DNA from: Nitrosospira briensis C-128
Lineage (GTDB): Bacteria; Pseudomonadota; Gammaproteobacteria; Burkholderiales; Nitrosomonadaceae
Reading direction: 5' to 3'
NCBI RefSeq assembly: GCF_000619905.2
Contig: NZ_CP012371.1
Span: 310,001 to 374,000, forward strand
Length of the DNA stretch: 64,000 nucleotides
The notes under the pieces are model-generated. The model was given only the letters and a program-made list of their open reading frames with translations. It searched no databases and was not told the DNA's origin. Below are positions 9,740 through 19,900 of the stretch, piece after piece (position 1 is the stretch's first letter; every line of letters starts with the position of its first letter). The position numbers and the translations under genes were made by a program.

Positions 9740-10229
9740 AGAGACGCCTACTACAAGAGGGAGAAAAAAGTAGACGCCTGATGATAGTTTGCTCAATCGG
9801 CTTTAATCACTCTGTTCCCAACCGCACATAAGTGAATAATTTATTTACAGACCGCACCCGCGAAGATAATTTTAATTTGCGCATAATGTATATTATGTTA
9901 AATTGACTAATGCTCTTATGCTTTCACCCCGAACTTGAACTTCCCGCGACTAAAAACCCATCCGCGCTGATGCTGGTTTATGAGACACATTCCAGTGCCT
10001 TCCGCTCGTGGTAAATGAACGGCCTGATCGGCTGGTTCGTGTCGAGCGGAAAGATTTCTTGTCTTTCCCGTTTTTTTAGCTATAAACAATGTAAGTCATT
10101 TCAACCCGGATAATCCATTAGGACTAATGAATTATCCAGGTTCAATTCACAACAAAGCATTTTTCTCCTAAATTCCATGTCGTATACCTATAGGTCCATG
10201 GTTTAGAGTCAAAAAAACGGGGAGGAATA
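9740..10229. other. Intergenic; possible untranslated RNA on the minus strand
   Basis: No coding frame is convincing. The stretch at 9740-9920, read on the minus strand, leads into the strong terminator at 9702-9739 and contains A+T-rich promoter-like sequence around 9880-9910. The plus strand carries the leader of the next gene, including a hairpin at 10108-10137. Confidence 0.35.
10108..10137 (+). promoter_or_regulatory. Near-perfect inverted repeat upstream of exported protein gene
   Basis: GGATAAT and ATTATCC enclose a second pair CATTA and TAATG, separated by one mismatched position, around a 4-nt centre. It lies about 90 nt before the next start codon. It could be an operator or an RNA hairpin in the leader. 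Confidence 0.3.
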
Positions 10230-10883
10230 ATGAATCTCAAACTTGCTAAGTCGCATCGTTGCAAATCAATGGGACTAAATCTCATCATTGTGGTAGCGCT
10301 TGCGCCGGCTTACGGACACGCGACCGATGCTGGAACCTCGGTCGGGATTTTTCTCGACCCGATACCATCATGCCCTCCTGCAACTTGTAGCGGGGTAGAA
10401 AGGAATTCTTTCAATTGGGGTAAGCCTATGCCTGGTCTTCTTGGTTCACAAGGTAACCTGACCTTTGTTGGAGATAGTTTTTCTCCTTCGGCAGGAGAGA
10501 TTTTCAAATTAGGAACATTAACCTATCATAACGGCGTAACGATTTCAGGAACAGACGTTACCGAAATCAGGTTGGATATCCCGCTCAACTTTGACGACAC
10601 AAGCAAAAATTTTACCTATCACACAAGTCTGAGTATTAACAATACGATGAACATCAGCAATCCAAACATCGGCACCCCTGAAGCCAATGCTGATATCGTA
10701 AGCTTCGTGGGTGATACTTTTCCATATACCTTTCATGTCCTGGAAGGGGCAACAGCCTCAGTTGATCTTATGGTCAAATTGACTCCAACCGAGAATCACC
10801 TCCAATTAGTCGGCCTGGCAAATCCAACTACTGGAGGTTCTGTCAGCATCGTACCTATAATGGACGTCGGCAGAAGTTGGTAG
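10230..10883 (+). CDS. Exported choice-of-anchor K-type protein
   Basis: A long basic N-terminus then a hydrophobic core (LNLIIVVALAPAYGHA) suggest a signal peptide cleaved near residue 32. The mature part has the layout NSFNWGKP, NLTFVGDSF, FKLGTLTYHNG and EIRLDIPLNF, which fits the choice-of-anchor K beta-sandwich family of surface proteins often sorted by PEP-CTERM or similar anchors. Here no PEP-CTERM or other anchor is seen at the C-terminus, so it may be released, or truncated. A strong GGGGAGG ribosome binding site precedes the ATG. Confidence 0.65.
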   Translation: MNLKLAKSHRCKSMGLNLIIVVALAPAYGHATDAGTSVGIFLDPIPSCPPATCSGVERNSFNWGKPMPGLLGSQGNLTFVGDSFSPSAGEIFKLGTLTYHNGVTISGTDVTEIRLDIPLNFDDTSKNFTYHTSLSINNTMNISNPNIGTPEANADIVSFVGDTFPYTFHVLEGATASVDLMVKLTPTENHLQLVGLANPTTGGSVSIVPIMDVGRSW

Positions 10884-11051
10884 CCTGCTATAAAAAGAGC
10901 AAGTGACGAGTGAAAGCAAGCATAAGAATTTTAGTGGTGACTCAAGGCCAAAGTACCCTGGAAGCGCTCCAGGATCTTGGCTACCCCTTGGATACCGGCG
11001 CTCGCGCGGGGGCTGTAATCAAGGCGCTTGTTGGGTTTGTGTGCTTCACTC

Positions 11052-11285
11052 TTAAAACTTGATGGTACGCGCTTCATCTTTGGCTTCCTGGATGCGTTCC
11101 ATCAGCGTTAGCACGTCACGCAGCGAGCACGACAATCGATCAAGCTTCCAAACGACCGATACCTCGCCTTTGCGGAGTTGGTCGAGTAGACGGTAAAGTT
11201 CGAGGAAATCTCACTGACCGCCGGAGGCCTTCTCGCGGAAGATGCGTTCACAGCCTGCCGCCCTCAGTGCGGCTGCTTGGAATGC
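11052..11285 (-). pseudogene. Relic of a serine recombinase (resolvase) catalytic domain
   Basis: The minus strand reads ALRAAGCERIFREKASGGQ, a TGA stop, then DFLELYRLLDQLRKGEVSVV and WKLDRLSCSLRDVLTLMERI. This is the N-terminal catalytic region of Tn3-type resolvases/invertases, where the stop replaces a normal W or R codon and the DRLSRS block has become DRLSCS. The catalytic-serine start and the C-terminal DNA-binding domain are missing. The frame ends in a stop at 11052. It marks a decayed mobile element. Confidence 0.8.
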
Positions 11286-11404
11286 CATTGCTTTTAAGGA
11301 GTATCGTTGCGCAAACGGCCCCTTGCGCAATTGCACCAAGACTCGCAACATGTGGAACTGAATGCGCGATTGAGTAATCAAAACAGACGCATCGAAGGAA
11401 CATC

Positions 11405-12052
11405 ATGATGCTTAAGCTCTACGGTTTTTCCAAGGTCAACGCTTACGCATGCGGGCACACCCGCGACCTGCGCGTGCTGTGGGCACTCGAAGAGATGCAA
11501 CTGCCTTTCGAGCTGGTCGGCATGGACCACCCCGCATACGACCTGAACACCGAAGCCTATCGCCAGTTGAGCCCTTTCGAACAGATTCCGGCGATCGATG
11601 ATGGCGGGTTGGTGTTGTCCGAATCCGCCGCCATTGTCGTTTACCTAGCGAAGAAGTCCGACCGCTTGATTCCCGGCGACCACGCGGGCGAGGCGCAGGT
11701 AATACGCTGGTGTTTTACCGCGATGAACTCGGTGGAACCGCCGTTGCTTAGCCTGATGGTGCACGACTGGACAGCAGATGGGCGTTGCAGCAAGCCCCGC
11801 GATTTCCTGGTCGGCTGGGTCAATCGGGTGTTGACGAACCTTGAGCGCTGGTTCGCCGACCGCGACTTCGTCGCGACAAAAGATTTCACGGTCGCCGACA
11901 TCCTGATGGCACACGTGCTGCTCTCGGGCATCAAGGACGAGGGATTGATCGTGCCATATCCACGAGTCGCGTCGTATCGAGATCGGTGCCTAGCCCGGCC
12001 CGCGTGGAAGCACACCATCGCGGCGTACGGCGCACGGGTCGAGGCGGGATAG
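11405..12052 (+). CDS. Glutathione S-transferase family protein
   Basis: Soluble GST-like enzyme of 215 aa, which would conjugate glutathione to electrophiles or act in a related thiol reaction. The thioredoxin-like N-terminal domain covers residues about 2-80, with the cis-proline block FEQIPAIDDGG and the glutathione gamma-glutamyl contact ESAAIVVYL. The helical C-terminal domain contains the FTVADILMAHVL capping block. Two ATG codons stand in tandem; the first is used. It sits between a resolvase relic and a ParC-like relic, so it may be surviving cargo of a decayed element. Confidence 0.88.
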   Translation: MMLKLYGFSKVNAYACGHTRDLRVLWALEEMQLPFELVGMDHPAYDLNTEAYRQLSPFEQIPAIDDGGLVLSESAAIVVYLAKKSDRLIPGDHAGEAQVIRWCFTAMNSVEPPLLSLMVHDWTADGRCSKPRDFLVGWVNRVLTNLERWFADRDFVATKDFTVADILMAHVLLSGIKDEGLIVPYPRVASYRDRCLARPAWKHTIAAYGARVEAG

Positions 12053-12130
12053 ATCGTCAAAGCCAGCCGCGACGCCCATAAAGTCCCTTCTGCCTCAAAG
12101 CCCTACTTGCTGTGCTGCGTCTTAGCGTGC

Positions 12131-12344
12131 TTAAATTTCCATTTTACCGAAGCGGCGCGGCTCGGTGCTGCATGCCTTCGACAGCACGGTACCGGAACCG
12201 CTGCCCGCTGCAGGTGACAATCTGGACAAGAAACGCCCCGCCCTGCCCTTTCAAGGTCACGCCCGACACACCGCCGGCGTTACTTGCAGCGCGTAGCTGC
12301 TCTATAGTCATGCTTTGCATGGTCGGGTCCTTGTTAATATCCAA
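12131..12344 (-). pseudogene. Relic of a ParC-like plasmid protein
   Basis: The minus strand reads MTIEQLRAASNAGGVSGVTL and then KGQGGAFLVQIVTCSG, which is the start of the ParC-like family found with plasmid and ICE stability genes. After that the matching continues in a different frame (GTVLSKACSTEPRRFGK) and hits a stop at 12131, so the copy is frameshifted and keeps only the N-terminal part of the gene. Recognition is from memory of the family and was not aligned. Confidence 0.55.
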
Positions 12345-12608
12345 TTAAACTGGATTTAGTGTGTGTGATTCCTAGGAGACATGCAACGGTAGATAAAAAA
12401 AAGGGGCATACGCACCTACCGGTCACCGCAACATTGCCGCTGAGCGCTGGCACTTGGTCAGTTGCGGTTATTCATGGTCGACCTCGATGGAATACAGGTC
12501 GGCCTGCCTCCCATTTTATTCTTTACGCAAATATCTTCCGTGTCTTTCATATGGAGCGATATTTTGCGGGATAATGGGCGTTCCAACTGGACAAATCAGA
12601 AGCTCCCT

Positions 12609-13334
12609 ATGCACCTCTCAATTATCATTCCTGCTTTTAATGAAGAGCGTCTGATTGAAGAATGCTTGCAATCCATTTCTACATCACTTGCCGCAAATTA
12701 CAAACCCGGTTTCACATCGGAGATTATTGTGGTGGACAACAATTCCACTGACAACACGGCCAATCTGGCAAGACAGGCAGGCGCCCGGGTTGTGTTTGAG
12801 CCGGTCAATCAGATCGGCCGGGCACGCAATACCGGCGCGGCTGAGGCGACAGGCGACTGGCTGTTGTTTGTGGATGCGGACAGTTATTTAAATACCGGGC
12901 TGCTGGCCGATATCCTGCGGCTTATCGAAGAAGGCAAGAGCGTGGGCTGTGGCAGCACGATACAAATGCCGGGATTGCCGTGGTGGGCAAGTGCGACTTT
13001 GAAGCTCTGGACAGGTATATCGGTTCTATTTGGCTGGGCAGCCGGAGCGCTGGTCGTATCCCGCAGCGATGCGTTTCGCGACGTCGGCGGCTTCGACCAG
13101 GAACTTTACGCTGCCGACGAGATAGGCTTGAGTCAGAAACTAAGAAAATGGGGACAACAGCGCGGGCTTCAATTCGTCATCTTGACCAAACATCCTCTGG
13201 AGTCGTCACCGCGCAAGGTGCAGCTTTACTCCGCGGGAGAGATTAGCGGCCAGATCCTGCGCGTCATGCTGCACCCGCGCCGGTCGTTGCAAGACAAAAA
13301 GCAGTTGCCGGTCTGGTATGACGGGCGGCGCTAA
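12609..13334 (+). CDS. Family 2 glycosyltransferase
   Basis: GT-A fold transferase, 241 aa, that would move a sugar from a nucleotide donor. LSIIIPAFNEE opens the Rossmann-like donor domain; VVDNNSTDNT and LFVDADSYL (the DxD-type metal site) follow, and GWAAGALVVSRSDAFR plus FDQELYAADEIGLSQKL form the acceptor side. The frame is open 49 codons further upstream, but family members begin at this ATG. No export or polysaccharide genes are next to it, so its acceptor is unknown. Confidence 0.88.
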   Translation: MHLSIIIPAFNEERLIEECLQSISTSLAANYKPGFTSEIIVVDNNSTDNTANLARQAGARVVFEPVNQIGRARNTGAAEATGDWLLFVDADSYLNTGLLADILRLIEEGKSVGCGSTIQMPGLPWWASATLKLWTGISVLFGWAAGALVVSRSDAFRDVGGFDQELYAADEIGLSQKLRKWGQQRGLQFVILTKHPLESSPRKVQLYSAGEISGQILRVMLHPRRSLQDKKQLPVWYDGRR

Positions 13335-13659
13335 AAACATATTGATGGTTGTAACAACCCGCCCCTATTCTCCCCTTCTGGCTCTTCTCGTTGACGGAAA
13401 TCGAAAATCCGGTGTTACGCAACACGGGTGCAATCCCGGAAAACCGCATCCTGGGCGCCCGCCTCTTCGACGTGAGGCAGCTCATCAAGGCGCAGCGATA
13501 CCTGGTGTGATGGCGGCATTCGGCAGGCTGCCGATAAACTTTACTCCGGGATATCGAGTGAACGCCAGCACCGACTGCTACTGCAGCAACCCCTGAGAAG
13601 GATATCCGGCGAATTACGTCAAATACAAACCGATTCGTAGATTGGGGCGACCTGAATGA
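13335..13659. other. Intergenic, no gene seen
   Basis: No supported gene. A short frame at 13318-13596 has no recognisable similarity. The segment around 13405-13440 has a passing likeness to part of a cobalamin riboswitch but no downstream gene on that strand (see rejected items). Confidence 0.4.
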
Positions 13660-14286
13660 TTAATCCGTTTTTTTGACGCATTGCGTGCCATAAGGAGTCG
13701 GGTCAACAATTGTACGTGGCGCGGTCTTTACGCTTGCTCTGATTTCTGCGGCCCGCTTCGCTGCCACATCCGCCTCTTCGGAACGTCCAGCCCCGGAAAG
13801 AGCCGACGCGTAATCGTCGAGCAGATTAGAATAAAAAGAGGGGGCAGAGTTTGCGCCGATCACAGGATCAAGCTCGCCTAGAATCTGTTCAAAGTACGAC
13901 ACGGCTTCGGGAAACTTTCGTTGAGCCAGATTGAGGCGCCCCAATTGGGTAAGGGAAAGATAAAACACTCCCCCCGTCTGTTTGTCTCCATCGTTCTTGT
14001 CAAGCTCGTTTCCAGCGATGAACTCGCGCTCTGCTTCCTTGAAAAAACACGTCACGCCAAGGGCGCGGCCATATTCATAGTGGAGAACCGCTTTGAAGCG
14101 AGGATCTGATTGTGCTAAACGCTCATCTGTAAACAAACGGGAATAGATGCTGCGTGCCGTATTCCAATCGCCTCGCTGGCTGGCCGCCGCAGCGTCCTGC
14201 AGATAGGTAGTTACTGTTTTTTCGGCAGCTACGGCCGAACCGGTCATGCTGAAAACGATAACCAGCCCTGAAATCAATTTCCACAT
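13660..14286 (-). CDS. Exported TPR-like protein
   Basis: Signal peptide at residues 1-20 ending in AVAA, then about 185 residues of paired amphipathic helices that look like tetratricopeptide-type repeats (AAAASQRGDWNTARSIYSRL, LGRLNLAQRKFPEAVSYFEQ, ALSGAGRSEEADVAAKRAA). Such proteins are periplasmic scaffolds. AAGGGAA precedes the ATG. Two cysteines are present, one of them near the C-terminus. No partner gene is adjacent. Confidence 0.75.
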   Translation of the reverse strand: MWKLISGLVIVFSMTGSAVAAEKTVTTYLQDAAAASQRGDWNTARSIYSRLFTDERLAQSDPRFKAVLHYEYGRALGVTCFFKEAEREFIAGNELDKNDGDKQTGGVFYLSLTQLGRLNLAQRKFPEAVSYFEQILGELDPVIGANSAPSFYSNLLDDYASALSGAGRSEEADVAAKRAAEIRASVKTAPRTIVDPTPYGTQCVKKTD

Positions 14287-14664
14287 ATATTCCCTTTTTT
14301 AACAAGCGATATGACGCGGCTACCATGTAAGAGTATTACTACAGAATGCTTTACCATTTTTTTGCAACGTTTATTTCAATAGAAAATCTCAAATAGCATT
14401 TTCTGCCAATTGTAGCGCTGGAAATGAATATCTGAAATAGTTATCTATCAAAATACGCCAAAGCGATTCCACGCTGAAAACCGGAGAAGTAATATTTTGT
14501 ATCGCTCATATCGTTTATATTGCTCGTTCAATGAGCAGCGAAAACTGCCGGACGATGGAAGAAGCAGCTGCGAGCGCCTGGAATGAAAGCTGCATAATGT
14601 ATGACAAAATCAATCGCATGAAACACTTCGGCGGCATCGATCCCTCGGTTGTCTACAGGCCGGG
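14287..14664. other. Intergenic, no gene seen
   Basis: A+T-rich upstream part, then a short frame near 14597 that ends before the SpoIIAA-like relic. Nothing else was recognised. Confidence 0.4.
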
Positions 14665-14856
14665 TTGGTCTCGATGAAACTCGCCGCTTTACAAAAGGTG
14701 GAGCGCTATGCCATCGTCGGCACTCTGGATTGGATGTGCAAGATCATCGATACCCTGAATCCAGTTTTTCCCGATCCCGATATGCGCACGTTTCCGGTTG
14801 ACCAGGAGAACAACGCCTGGGCTTGGCTGGATGTCGAACCCAGTAGCCAAGAGTAA
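14665..14856 (+). pseudogene. C-terminal fragment of a SpoIIAA-like (STAS-fold) protein
   Basis: The 63-codon frame contains VERYAIVGTLDWMCKIID, NPVFPDPDMRTFPVDQE and AWAWLDVEP, the C-terminal half of the small SpoIIAA-like family (normally about 120 aa). The N-terminal strand-helix half is absent, so this is probably a truncated gene, although a short product cannot be ruled out. Confidence 0.6.
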
Positions 14857-14892
14857 AATGCGTCCATTTTCGTGTGCGATCCAAACAATGCA

Positions 14893-14926
14893 TGAAATAT
14901 ACGAACAGACAGTCGTATAATGACTG
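14893..14926 (+). promoter_or_regulatory. Promoter with inverted repeat over the -10, before the tetR-type gene
   Basis: TATAAT at 14916-14921 is a perfect -10 box, with a poor -35 (TGAAAT, 14893-14898) 17 bp upstream. CAGTC (14910-14914) and GACTG (14922-14926) form an inverted repeat centred on the -10. This is where a TetR-type repressor would bind to shut its own operon; the assignment to this regulator is inference. Confidence 0.5.
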
Positions 14927-14953
14927 GAGGTCACTTATAGGAGTTTTGAAGCC

Positions 14954-15580
14954 GTGAGTATCCAGGAACGAAAAGCACGAGAATTCAATCGCCGGGAAAG
15001 TGAAATTCTCAACGCGGCTCTGGCCCTTTTCGGCCGTGCCGACTGGGAATTGGTAACGGTTGAAGAAATCTCCCGAAAAGCCGAGGTTGGCAAAGGCACG
15101 ATCTACAAACACTTCGAGAGTAAGGATGAAATTTATGCGCGGCTTGCGCTGGAATTCAATCGCAAGTTGCTGGCGCAAATCCAGCAAGCGGATATATTGC
15201 CCGTGATCGCGCGCTTCCGCGAAATGACCCGGGTTGCGTGGGAGGCCCATCTTTCAAGCAAGGAGCTTCATCGCGTAGTGCTCTACTGCGGACGTGCAGA
15301 GTTCAGGCGAAACCTGCCCGCGCGGATCAGTGAGGAACTCAAGGCAGTAGAGGCAGCGACAAACAAGGCAATCAATGCCACTATCATGCAAGGCGTCGAG
15401 GAAGGGCTGTTTCCACGCAAACCGCTGGACATGCTGATGTTCGGAGCGCAATCGGCTTTCTGGGGAGCGGTTCAACTGATCTGGAGCGGCTATCTGAACG
15501 AGCGCGACAAGGCGAGGTATTGCGACGAAATTACCAACTTCATATTGACGGGCCTGATCTACCAGGACCGGCGCCTGTAA
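14954..15580 (+). CDS. TetR/AcrR family transcriptional regulator
   Basis: The N-terminal helix-turn-helix spans residues about 12-58 (ILNAALALFGRADWELVTVE, then KAEVGKGTIYKHFESKDEIY); the remaining 150 residues form the all-helical ligand-binding and dimer domain. Start is a GTG. It stands first in a run with a membrane-fusion adaptor and an RND pump, separated by 73 and 78 nt, so it probably represses that efflux operon and is relieved by the pump's substrate. Confidence 0.92.
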   Translation: MSIQERKAREFNRRESEILNAALALFGRADWELVTVEEISRKAEVGKGTIYKHFESKDEIYARLALEFNRKLLAQIQQADILPVIARFREMTRVAWEAHLSSKELHRVVLYCGRAEFRRNLPARISEELKAVEAATNKAINATIMQGVEEGLFPRKPLDMLMFGAQSAFWGAVQLIWSGYLNERDKARYCDEITNFILTGLIYQDRRL

Positions 15581-15653
15581 ACGGAAGAGTGCTTCATTCT
15601 TATCTATATGACCAATAGTCCAGATACGACCGACGGACATCTCACAGATTCCC

Positions 15654-16850
15654 ATGATGGATATTGATCATACCGGCAGAGATCGACCTCTCCCGGGCGA
15701 CACCCGGCAAAAAGCATCCAGCAAGCGCCGTGCAGTGCGTATCGTAGCCGTCGTGCTGCTCCTGCTGCTGTCCATCGCGGGCGCACTGCGTATCTTCGGC
15801 CATACGGGGACTAATTCCGCTGCTCCCGCTCCCAAAGCGGCTCCAGCGCTGGAGTTGCTGCCGCGCGACGTCGCCGAGGCAACAGTACGGGCACTGCAAC
15901 GCACTATTCCTCTCACGGGCACGATTCAGCCGCTCAATCAAACGGAGATCAGATCGCAGCAGGCCGCCGAAATCCAGGAAGTGTTGGTCCGCGAGGGCGA
16001 GCCGGTGGAAAAAGGACAGGTTCTCGCCCGGCTCGACACTACGGATCTTGAAGCTAAACTGCGCGACAAGCTCGGCGCGCTCGACGTGGGCAAAGCGCAG
16101 CTGGCGCTTGCCAGAAAGAACCTCCATGCCAATGAGTCACTGCTGGAGCGCAATTTCATTTCACAAACCGCCTTCGACAATTTACAAAGCAATTTTCACA
16201 TCGGCGAAGCGACGCTGGTTTCGCTTCAGGCCCAAGTTGAACAGGCGCGCAAAGCGCTTGCTCATGCCGTCATCCGCTCGCCGATTACCGGCGTGATCGC
16301 CGAACGCGTGGCGCAACCGGGTCTCGCGGTCGCAGTCAACACGAAACTCTTCATCGTACACGATCTTTCCCTGATGAGTATCGAAGCCCTGGTCCCGGCT
16401 CGCGACATTCCCGCGGTACAAGTGGGGCAGGAGGCCCGATTGCTGATCGAGGGATTCGGCGAACGCGTATTTATCGGCAAGGTGGAGCGGATCAATCCTT
16501 CGACCGAACAAGGGTCGCGCTCGATCATGGTGCACCTGCTGATCGCCAACACGGACGGTCAACTGAAGGGGGGGATGTTTGGGCAGGGCACGCTGGGCGT
16601 GTCCAGCATCGTTTCGGCCATTGTCATACCGCAAGCCGCGGTGCGCGAACAAGGCGGCCATGCCTCCGTTTTCCGCATTGAAGCGGGCGTGCTGACCGAA
16701 CAGCCCGTGGAAACCGGCATGCGCGATGCGGCGACTGACACTATCGAAATCAGATCAGGCCTCTCTTCCGGCACCAAGGTAGTGGTAGGCAATCTGGTGA
16801 ATCTGCATACGGGGCAACCGGTACGCGTTATGAATGTCCCCGACGAATGA
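15654..16850 (+). CDS. RND efflux periplasmic adaptor subunit
   Basis: Membrane-fusion protein linking the inner-membrane RND pump to an outer-membrane channel. A transmembrane helix at residues about 24-45 (VRIVAVVLLLLLSIAGALRI) anchors it. Then come the lipoyl half-motifs (QEVLVREGEPVEKGQVLARL and AVIRSPITGVIAERVAQPG), a coiled-coil hairpin between them, a beta-barrel domain and a membrane-proximal domain. Full length at 398 aa. No outer-membrane factor gene is present in the window, so it must share one encoded elsewhere. Confidence 0.93.
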   Translation: MMDIDHTGRDRPLPGDTRQKASSKRRAVRIVAVVLLLLLSIAGALRIFGHTGTNSAAPAPKAAPALELLPRDVAEATVRALQRTIPLTGTIQPLNQTEIRSQQAAEIQEVLVREGEPVEKGQVLARLDTTDLEAKLRDKLGALDVGKAQLALARKNLHANESLLERNFISQTAFDNLQSNFHIGEATLVSLQAQVEQARKALAHAVIRSPITGVIAERVAQPGLAVAVNTKLFIVHDLSLMSIEALVPARDIPAVQVGQEARLLIEGFGERVFIGKVERINPSTEQGSRSIMVHLLIANTDGQLKGGMFGQGTLGVSSIVSAIVIPQAAVREQGGHASVFRIEAGVLTEQPVETGMRDAATDTIEIRSGLSSGTKVVVGNLVNLHTGQPVRVMNVPDE

Positions 16851-16928
16851 CGTCCGCAGCCCGAATTTCGAAAACCGCCGCTGCCTGAGCATTCATAAAA
16901 CCCATCACGCACTCTTCAGCGCATAGCC

Positions 16929-19900
16929 ATGTGGATCACTCGCGTCAGCATCAATAACCCTGTTTTCGCCACCATGATGATGGCGGCGCTGCTGGTGCTC
17001 GGACTGTTTTCCTACCAGCGTCTCAATGTCGACCAGTTTCCGGATGTCAGTTTTCCCATCGTCGTCGTGCAAACGGAATATCCGGGCGCATCCCCCGAGA
17101 CGGTGGAGTCGGATGTCACGCGCAAGATCGAGGAAGCCGTGAATACGGTCAGCGGCATCAAGACCGTCAGTTCGCGCTCTTTCGAAAGCAGCTCGCGCGT
17201 AATAGCGGAGTTCGACCTGACCACGGACCCGGCGGTGGCGGCGCAAGACGTACGCGACAAGATAGCATTGGTGCGCCCCGGCTTCCGGCGTGAAGTCAAG
17301 GAACCCAGGATCAGCCGTTTCAACCCGGACGACACGCCCATCATCTCACTGGCGCTGGATTCCGGTACGCGCGACCTGCGCGAACTTACCACTTTGGCCG
17401 ACCAGGTCATTCGCAAACGGCTGGAAACCGTCCGCGGCGTCGGCCAGGCAACACTGGTCGGTGGAATCATGCGCGAGGTGAAGGTCTACCTCAAGCCCGA
17501 CCAGATGCGCGCGCTCGGTGTCGGCGCGGACAAGATCCTCGAAACCATCACCCGCGAAAACCAGGAGCTCCCCGCCGGCAGCATTTCCACCGGTCGAGAG
17601 GACACCATGGTCCAGGTGCGCGGGCGCATCGCCGAACCTCATCAGTTCGGCAGCCTGATCGTGGCGCAGCGCGGCGGCGCGCCGGTACGCCTCGATCAGG
17701 TGGCAAGCATCGAAGACGGCCGCCAGGAAATGACCACGGCGGCCCTGGTGGACGGCAAACCTGCCCTGAGCATCGATATCGTCAAAGTACGGGGATCCAA
17801 TACCATCGTGGTAGCCGACGGCGTGCGCGCGGCAGCAGCTGAACTGCGCAGCATACTGCCGCCCGATGTAAAACTCAGGGTTGTGCGCGACAGTTCCACC
17901 GGCATCCGCAATTCGGTGGCGGATGTCAAGGCAACGCTGATCGAGGGGGCGGCGCTCACCATCGCCATCGTGTTCTTATTCTTCAATTCCTGGCGCAGCA
18001 CGGTGATCACTGGCCTGACCCTGCCGATCGCACTGATCGGGACGTTTCTTGCCATGTATGCCTTTGGCTACACGCTTAACACCATGACGTTGATGGCGCT
18101 CTCGCTCAGCGTGGGATTGCTGATCGACGACGCCATCGTGGTACGCGAAAACATCGTGCGCCACCTCATGATGGGCAAGAATCACCGCCAAGCAGCGCTC
18201 GAAGGCACGCAGGAAATCGGTCTCGCGGTGCTTGCCACCACCTTCACCATTGTCGCGGTATTCCTGCCGGTGGCTTTCATGGGCGGTATTATCGGGCGTT
18301 TCTTTTTCCAGTTCGGCATCACGGTTTCCGCAGCGGTGCTGCTCTCCCTTTTTGTCAGTTTCACCCTCGATCCGATGCTGTCCAGCGTCTGGCCCGACCC
18401 AGCGACCCAGGGAGGCAGGCCCCGACCCGTACTGGGTCGGTTGCAAGCCGGCCGCGACGCACTGCTCGATGGTATTCATGCCGTGTACGGCACTTTATTA
18501 CACTGGGCGATGAGGCATCGCTTGTGGATCCTGGCGCTGGCCTTCGTTACCTTCTTCGGCAGCTTCGCGCTGGTGCCGCTGATCGGCTCCGAGTTCGCGC
18601 CCCAGGCCGATCTCGGCGAAGCCCAGGTCACTATCAAGACGCGCGTCGGTTCGTCCATCGAATACACGCGAGCCAAGGTGCAGCAGGCGCAGGCGGCGTT
18701 GGCCGAATTTCCGGAAGTTGAATATTCCTACGCCACCGTAAACAGCGGCGGTGCCGTAGGAAAGAATTCAGCAACCATTTATGCGCACCTCACCGATCAT
18801 AAGCAGCGAAGCCGCAGCCAGAAACAGCTGCAGGACCCGATCCGCGAGCGCCTGAACCGTATCGCCGGTATCGAGATCAGCGTCGGCACATCCGGCGGAC
18901 TGGGCGGCGGCAAGCCGATCCAGGTAAGCATACAAGGGGCCGATATTGCGCAACTGGAGAAGCTGTCGCAAGCAGTAATGGCGACCATGCACAGGATTCC
19001 CGGTCTCGTCGATATCGATTCCAGTCTGGAGGCAGCGAAACCGACGCTGGCAGTGGACATCAATCGCGAACTGGCCAGCGATCTGGGGCTCGGGGTTGAA
19101 CAGATTGCCAATGCCTTGCGCCCGCTCGTCGCCGGTGAAATCGCTGGAGCCTGGAAAGCGCCGGACGGAGAGAACTACGATGTAACGGTGCGCCTGCCAC
19201 GCGAGGAGCGCGCACGGGCCGCCAACCTGGACAGGCTCTATCTGACCAGCACGCTTGTCGATGCCGACGGCAGCCCGCGCATGGTGTCCCTGCGGCAGAT
19301 TGCCGAGTTCGTGCCGACACTCGGCGTCTCCCAGATCAATCGCAAGGATTTGCATCGCGAAGTCCTGATCGGCGCCAACCCCTCCGGCCGGCCGCCGGGC
19401 GATCTGGGCCGGGAACTCGGTATCGCACTTAAGGACATAGAGGTGCCGCCAGGATATCGGTTCGTGATCGGCGGCGCAAACAAGGATCTGCAGGAGACCA
19501 TGGGCTACGCCGCTGTCGCACTCGCTTTGGCGATTATCTTCATTTACCTGATCCTGGCTTCGCAGTTCGGCAGCTTCCTTCAACCCGTGGCGATCATGGT
19601 CTCGCTGCCGCTTTCGCTGATCGGCGTATTTCTCGCGCTGCTGATCACGGGCAGCACGCTCAATATCTTTTCCATCATCGGCTTCATCATGCTGATGGGC
19701 CTGGTTACCAAGAACGCTATCCTGCTGGTCGATTTCATCAATCAGGCTGTCAAGGCGGGCAAAGATCGCCACGAGGCAATTATCGAATCCGGCAACGTGC
19801 GCCTTCGCCCCATCCTCATGACCACCATGGCAATGATCTTCGGCATGCTGCCGCTCGCCCTCGGCCTGGGCGAAGGCGGCGAACAGCGCTCGCCCATGGC

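Noticed and set aside
13405-13440. Sequence resembling the GGTGCAAATCCC part of a cobalamin riboswitch
   Set aside because: The order and spacing of the other conserved blocks do not fit, and no plus-strand gene follows; the next gene is on the other strand.
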